Shown here: one piece after another, positions 39,580 through 41,932 of the stretch | Position numbering within the stretch: position 1 is the stretch's first letter | How the letters are laid out: each line of letters begins with the position of its first letter | From: JAJVIP01 sp964405835 | GTDB lineage: Bacteria > Elusimicrobiota > Elusimicrobia > F11 | Length of the DNA: 41,932 nt | Assembly: GCA_964405835.1 (NCBI GenBank) | Contig: CAYOPN010000020.1 | Location: 1 to 41,932 of the forward strand | Direction: 5' to 3' | Notes under the pieces: generated by a model | The model's input: only the letters and a program-made list of their open reading frames with translations | The model's database searches: none | Told to the model about the DNA's origin: nothing | Position numbers and translations under genes: made by a program

Positions 39580-41932
39580 CGGCTGAGCGAAACGGTTTTT
39601 TTGGGTTTGTTTTTTTTGACGGTGAGCAGCTTGTAGTAATCCTGCAGCGAGCGGATTTCCCAATCCTCTTTCTGGAGCGACTCAATCGCTTCGGTGGCGG
39701 CAGCGGCGGCAGCCAGGGTCGTGATGATTGCGACGCCCGCGGCCAGAGCGGCGTTCCGGATTGCGAAACCATCCTTGCGGGAATGCGCGCCGGACGGCGT
39801 ATTGATCACGAGTGACACGTCCTTGTTCGTGATGATGTCCACCACGTTCGGACGTCCTTCCTCAATTTTCTTGACCGTTTCTACCGGAATGCCGGCTTCG
39901 CGGAACGCGTTGGCGGTCCCTTCGGTCGCCAGGACCCCAAAACCCAACTGATGCAGCTTGCGGGCGATTTGTATGGCCCGGTCGCGGCTGGATTTCTTAA
40001 GACTGATCAATACTTTGCCTTTGGTTGGAAGCGGCGAATTGGCGGCGGCCTGCGATTTACCGTAAGCGGCAGAAAAATTGTGCGCAATTCCCATGACTTC
40101 GCCGGTTGAGCGCATTTCCGGGCCGAGCACAGCGTCGACGCCCGGGAAGCGCGTCCATGGAAGCACCGCTTCCTTGACCGATGTCCATGGCGTCACGAAA
40201 TCCCCTCCGGCCACGTGCTTCGGCAATACTTGGCTGAGCTTCTTGCCCATCATGAGCTTCGCGGCCAGCTTGGCCAGCGGCACGTTGGTGGCTTTGGATA
40301 CAAAAGGAACGGTCCGGCTGGCGCGCGGATTGACTTCGAGCACGTACACCACATTGTCTTTAAGCGCGAGCTGCATATTCATAAGGCCTTTGACCTTGAG
40401 CGCCTTCGCTAACGTCTTCGTGTAGCTAACGATTGTTGCCAGCGATTCTTTGTTGAGTTTGCGCGGCGGGATCATGCAAGCCGAATCACCGGAGTGAATG
40501 CCGGCGGCTTCGATGTGTTCCATGATGCCGCCGATGTAGGTGTTCGTGCCATCTGAGAGCGCGTCCACGTCCACTTCGAGCGCGTTGTCCAAAAATTTGT
40601 CGATGAGAACCGGGTGCGTAGATGAAAGCGAGGTCGCGCGCTGGATGTAGGACTCGAGCATCGCATCGTCGTACGCCACTTCCATGGCGCGTCCGCCGAG
40701 CACGTAGGACGGACGCAGCATGACGGGGTATCCGATCCGCGTCGCCACTTCCTTGGCTTCGCCGAAGCTGCGGGCCATGCCGTGCGCCGGTTGCGGAATG
40801 CGCAATTTGTTCAAGAGCCGTCCGAAACGCTCGCGGTCTTCCGCCAAGTCGATCGAATCGGGCGAGGTGCCCAAAATCTTTACGCCCGCTTCTTCGAGCG
40901 GCAGCGCCAAATTAAGAGGTGTTTGTCCGCCGAATTGAACGATGAGGCCCTTCGGTTTCTCACGTTCCACGATGTTCAGCACGTCTTCGAGCGTGAGTGG
41001 TTCAAAATAGAGATGGTCGGCCGTGTCGTAGTCAGTCGAAACGGTTTCCGGGTTGCAGTTGACCATGATCGTCTCATAGCCTTCGTCTTGCAGCGCCATC
41101 ACGGCGTGCACGCAGCAATAATCGAACTCGATGCCTTGCCCGATACGGTTGGGCCCGCCGCCCAAAATCATCACCTTCTTTTTCTTGGATGGCCGTGTTT
41201 CGTTTTCTTCACCGTACGTCGAATAATAATAAGGCGTGTGCGCTTCAAATTCAGCGGCGCAGGTGTCGACCAGATTGTAGACCGGCTCGACTTTCAGTCT
41301 CTTGCGAACAGCGCGGACTTGTTTCTCGGTCTGGCCCAACAGGTGACCTAGTTGAATGTCCGAATAACCAAGTTTCTTGGCTTCGCGGAGAAGTTCGCTG
41401 TTGATGCTCTTTCCCCCCTCGCTCGAGATCGCTTCCAAGAAATAATTTTCAAATTCGACCAGTTCCGCTATCTGCGCGATAAACCACGGGTCGATCTTCG
41501 AAAGGTTAAAAATTTCTTCAGGCGTGAGGCCCATTTTGAGACCAGCTTTCAACGCGAACAAGCGGTCGGAGTTTGGAAGGCGGATCTTTTCGCGGAGCGA
41601 CGCCACGACAGAATCGTATTTTTGCGCCCAGGCATCTGGAGGCATTTCCTTTTTGGCTTCGATGGCTTGGTCCACGGCCGGGTTGAATGATTTCCCATCC
41701 GAACCAAGTCCGGCGCGGCCGATTTCGAGACCGCGGTAGGCTTTCTGCAACGCTTCTTTGAAGTTGCGGCCCAAGGCCATCACTTCACCGACCGACTTCA
41801 TCTGCGTGCCGAGCACCTGGTTGCTTTCGGAAAACTTTTCGAACGCGAAACGCGGGATCTTGTCCACCGGGTAGTCGATGGTTGGCTCGAAATAGGCCGG
41901 CGTTTTGTTGGTGATGTCGTTGGAAAGTTCAT
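39576..41932 (-). CDS. carB: Carbamoyl phosphate synthase large subunit, C-terminal part
   Basis: The gene continues beyond the right edge; about 785 of some 1070 residues are present. CarB uses ammonia from CarA, bicarbonate and two ATP to make carbamoyl phosphate for PyrB and arginine synthesis. Visible parts are the end of the first ATP-grasp half (TIDYPVDKIPRFAFEKF, GTQMKSVGEVMALGR), the oligomerisation domain, the second ATP-grasp half (GGGPNRIGQGIEFDYCCVHA, VQFGGQTPLNLALPLEEAGV, RPSYVLGGRAMEV, EVNPRASRTVPFVSKA), and the C-terminal MGS-like allosteric domain (LATEGTANAFREAGI, VINTPSGAHSRKDGFAIRNAAL). Its TAA overlaps the stop of the convergent giant gene by 4 bases. Confidence 0.97.
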   Translation of the reverse strand, partial: ELSNDITNKTPAYFEPTIDYPVDKIPRFAFEKFSESNQVLGTQMKSVGEVMALGRNFKEALQKAYRGLEIGRAGLGSDGKSFNPAVDQAIEAKKEMPPDAWAQKYDSVVASLREKIRLPNSDRLFALKAGLKMGLTPEEIFNLSKIDPWFIAQIAELVEFENYFLEAISSEGGKSINSELLREAKKLGYSDIQLGHLLGQTEKQVRAVRKRLKVEPVYNLVDTCAAEFEAHTPYYYSTYGEENETRPSKKKKVMILGGGPNRIGQGIEFDYCCVHAVMALQDEGYETIMVNCNPETVSTDYDTADHLYFEPLTLEDVLNIVEREKPKGLIVQFGGQTPLNLALPLEEAGVKILGTSPDSIDLAEDRERFGRLLNKLRIPQPAHGMARSFGEAKEVATRIGYPVMLRPSYVLGGRAMEVAYDDAMLESYIQRATSLSSTHPVLIDKFLDNALEVDVDALSDGTNTYIGGIMEHIEAAGIHSGDSACMIPPRKLNKESLATIVSYTKTLAKALKVKGLMNMQLALKDNVVYVLEVNPRASRTVPFVSKATNVPLAKLAAKLMMGKKLSQVLPKHVAGGDFVTPWTSVKEAVLPWTRFPGVDAVLGPEMRSTGEVMGIAHNFSAAYGKSQAAANSPLPTKGKVLISLKKSSRDRAIQIARKLHQLGFGVLATEGTANAFREAGIPVETVKKIEEGRPNVVDIITNKDVSLVINTPSGAHSRKDGFAIRNAALAAGVAIITTLAAAAAATEAIESLQKEDWEIRSLQDYYKLLTVKKNKPKKTVSLSR

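Noticed and set aside
1..41932. CRISPR array
   Set aside because: The repeats are few, palindromic, widely and irregularly spaced and differ in sequence. No cas-like gene is present.
1..41932. Insertion sequence, prophage, tRNA or rRNA
   Set aside because: No transposase, integrase, phage structural gene, tRNA-like cloverleaf with CCA end or rRNA segment was recognised on either strand.

Overview
The window looks like a genome fragment from an uncultured, Gram-negative-type bacterium. The best guess is candidate phylum Omnitrophota (formerly OP3). That guess rests on the roughly 9.9 kb gene at 29683-39579, whose signal peptide and N-terminal block (IYFIQDVHANAEAQ..., IALEGA) resemble a protein type I associate with that phylum. 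The placement is inference; no rRNA or ribosomal protein gene is present to test it. Coding density is very high, G+C is moderately high by eye, and no transposase, phage gene, tRNA, rRNA or CRISPR array was found.

Layout. (1) Positions 1-6827, minus strand: the first codons of a cut-off gene, an envelope-type cassette (two multi-pass GT-C glycosyltransferases, a small methyltransferase and a secreted protein with a calcium-type loop), then transketolase and a metallo-beta-lactamase-fold hydrolase. (2) Positions 6997-29542, minus strand: a nearly gap-free nucleotide cluster. In transcription order it runs nrdR-nrdJ-dcd-guaB3-guaA-purC-purS-purL-purQ-purF-purD-pyrR-pyrB-pyrC-pyrD-pyrF-pyrE-purM-purN-purB. 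Many junctions overlap by 1-80 bases (ATGA, GTGA, TAATG), so translational coupling is likely. A consensus-like sigma70 promoter (TTGACA, 17 bp, TACAAT) lies just upstream of nrdR at 29570-29598. It is the only strong promoter I see for the block. (3) Positions 29683-39579, plus strand: one uninterrupted frame of 3298 codons encoding an exported or membrane-bound multidomain protein. (4) Positions 39576-41932, minus strand: the C-terminal three quarters of carB, convergent with the giant gene and overlapping its stop by 4 bases.

How the genes work together. The cluster supplies most of IMP synthesis (purF, D, N, L/Q/S, M, C, B), the GMP branch (guaB3, guaA), all UMP steps after carbamoyl phosphate (pyrB, C, D, F, E), the large subunit of carbamoyl phosphate synthase at the far end, and dNTP production (B12-dependent NrdJ, its repressor NrdR, and Dcd). 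Transketolase can feed ribose 5-phosphate and hence PRPP. purE, purH, purA, carA and pyrG are not in the window.

A second theme is interspersed palindromic repeats. At least four families are visible. One of 82-97 bp has five full-size copies plus a half unit. It supplies the C-terminus of PurN and PurC, the first start codon of purS, an internal stretch of PurL and the region after the signal peptide of the giant protein. A second, CCCCTCCCC-type family has also entered the giant gene in frame. Two copies of a third family bracket pyrE. The giant protein and this coding-sequence-invading repeat system are the most noteworthy items.
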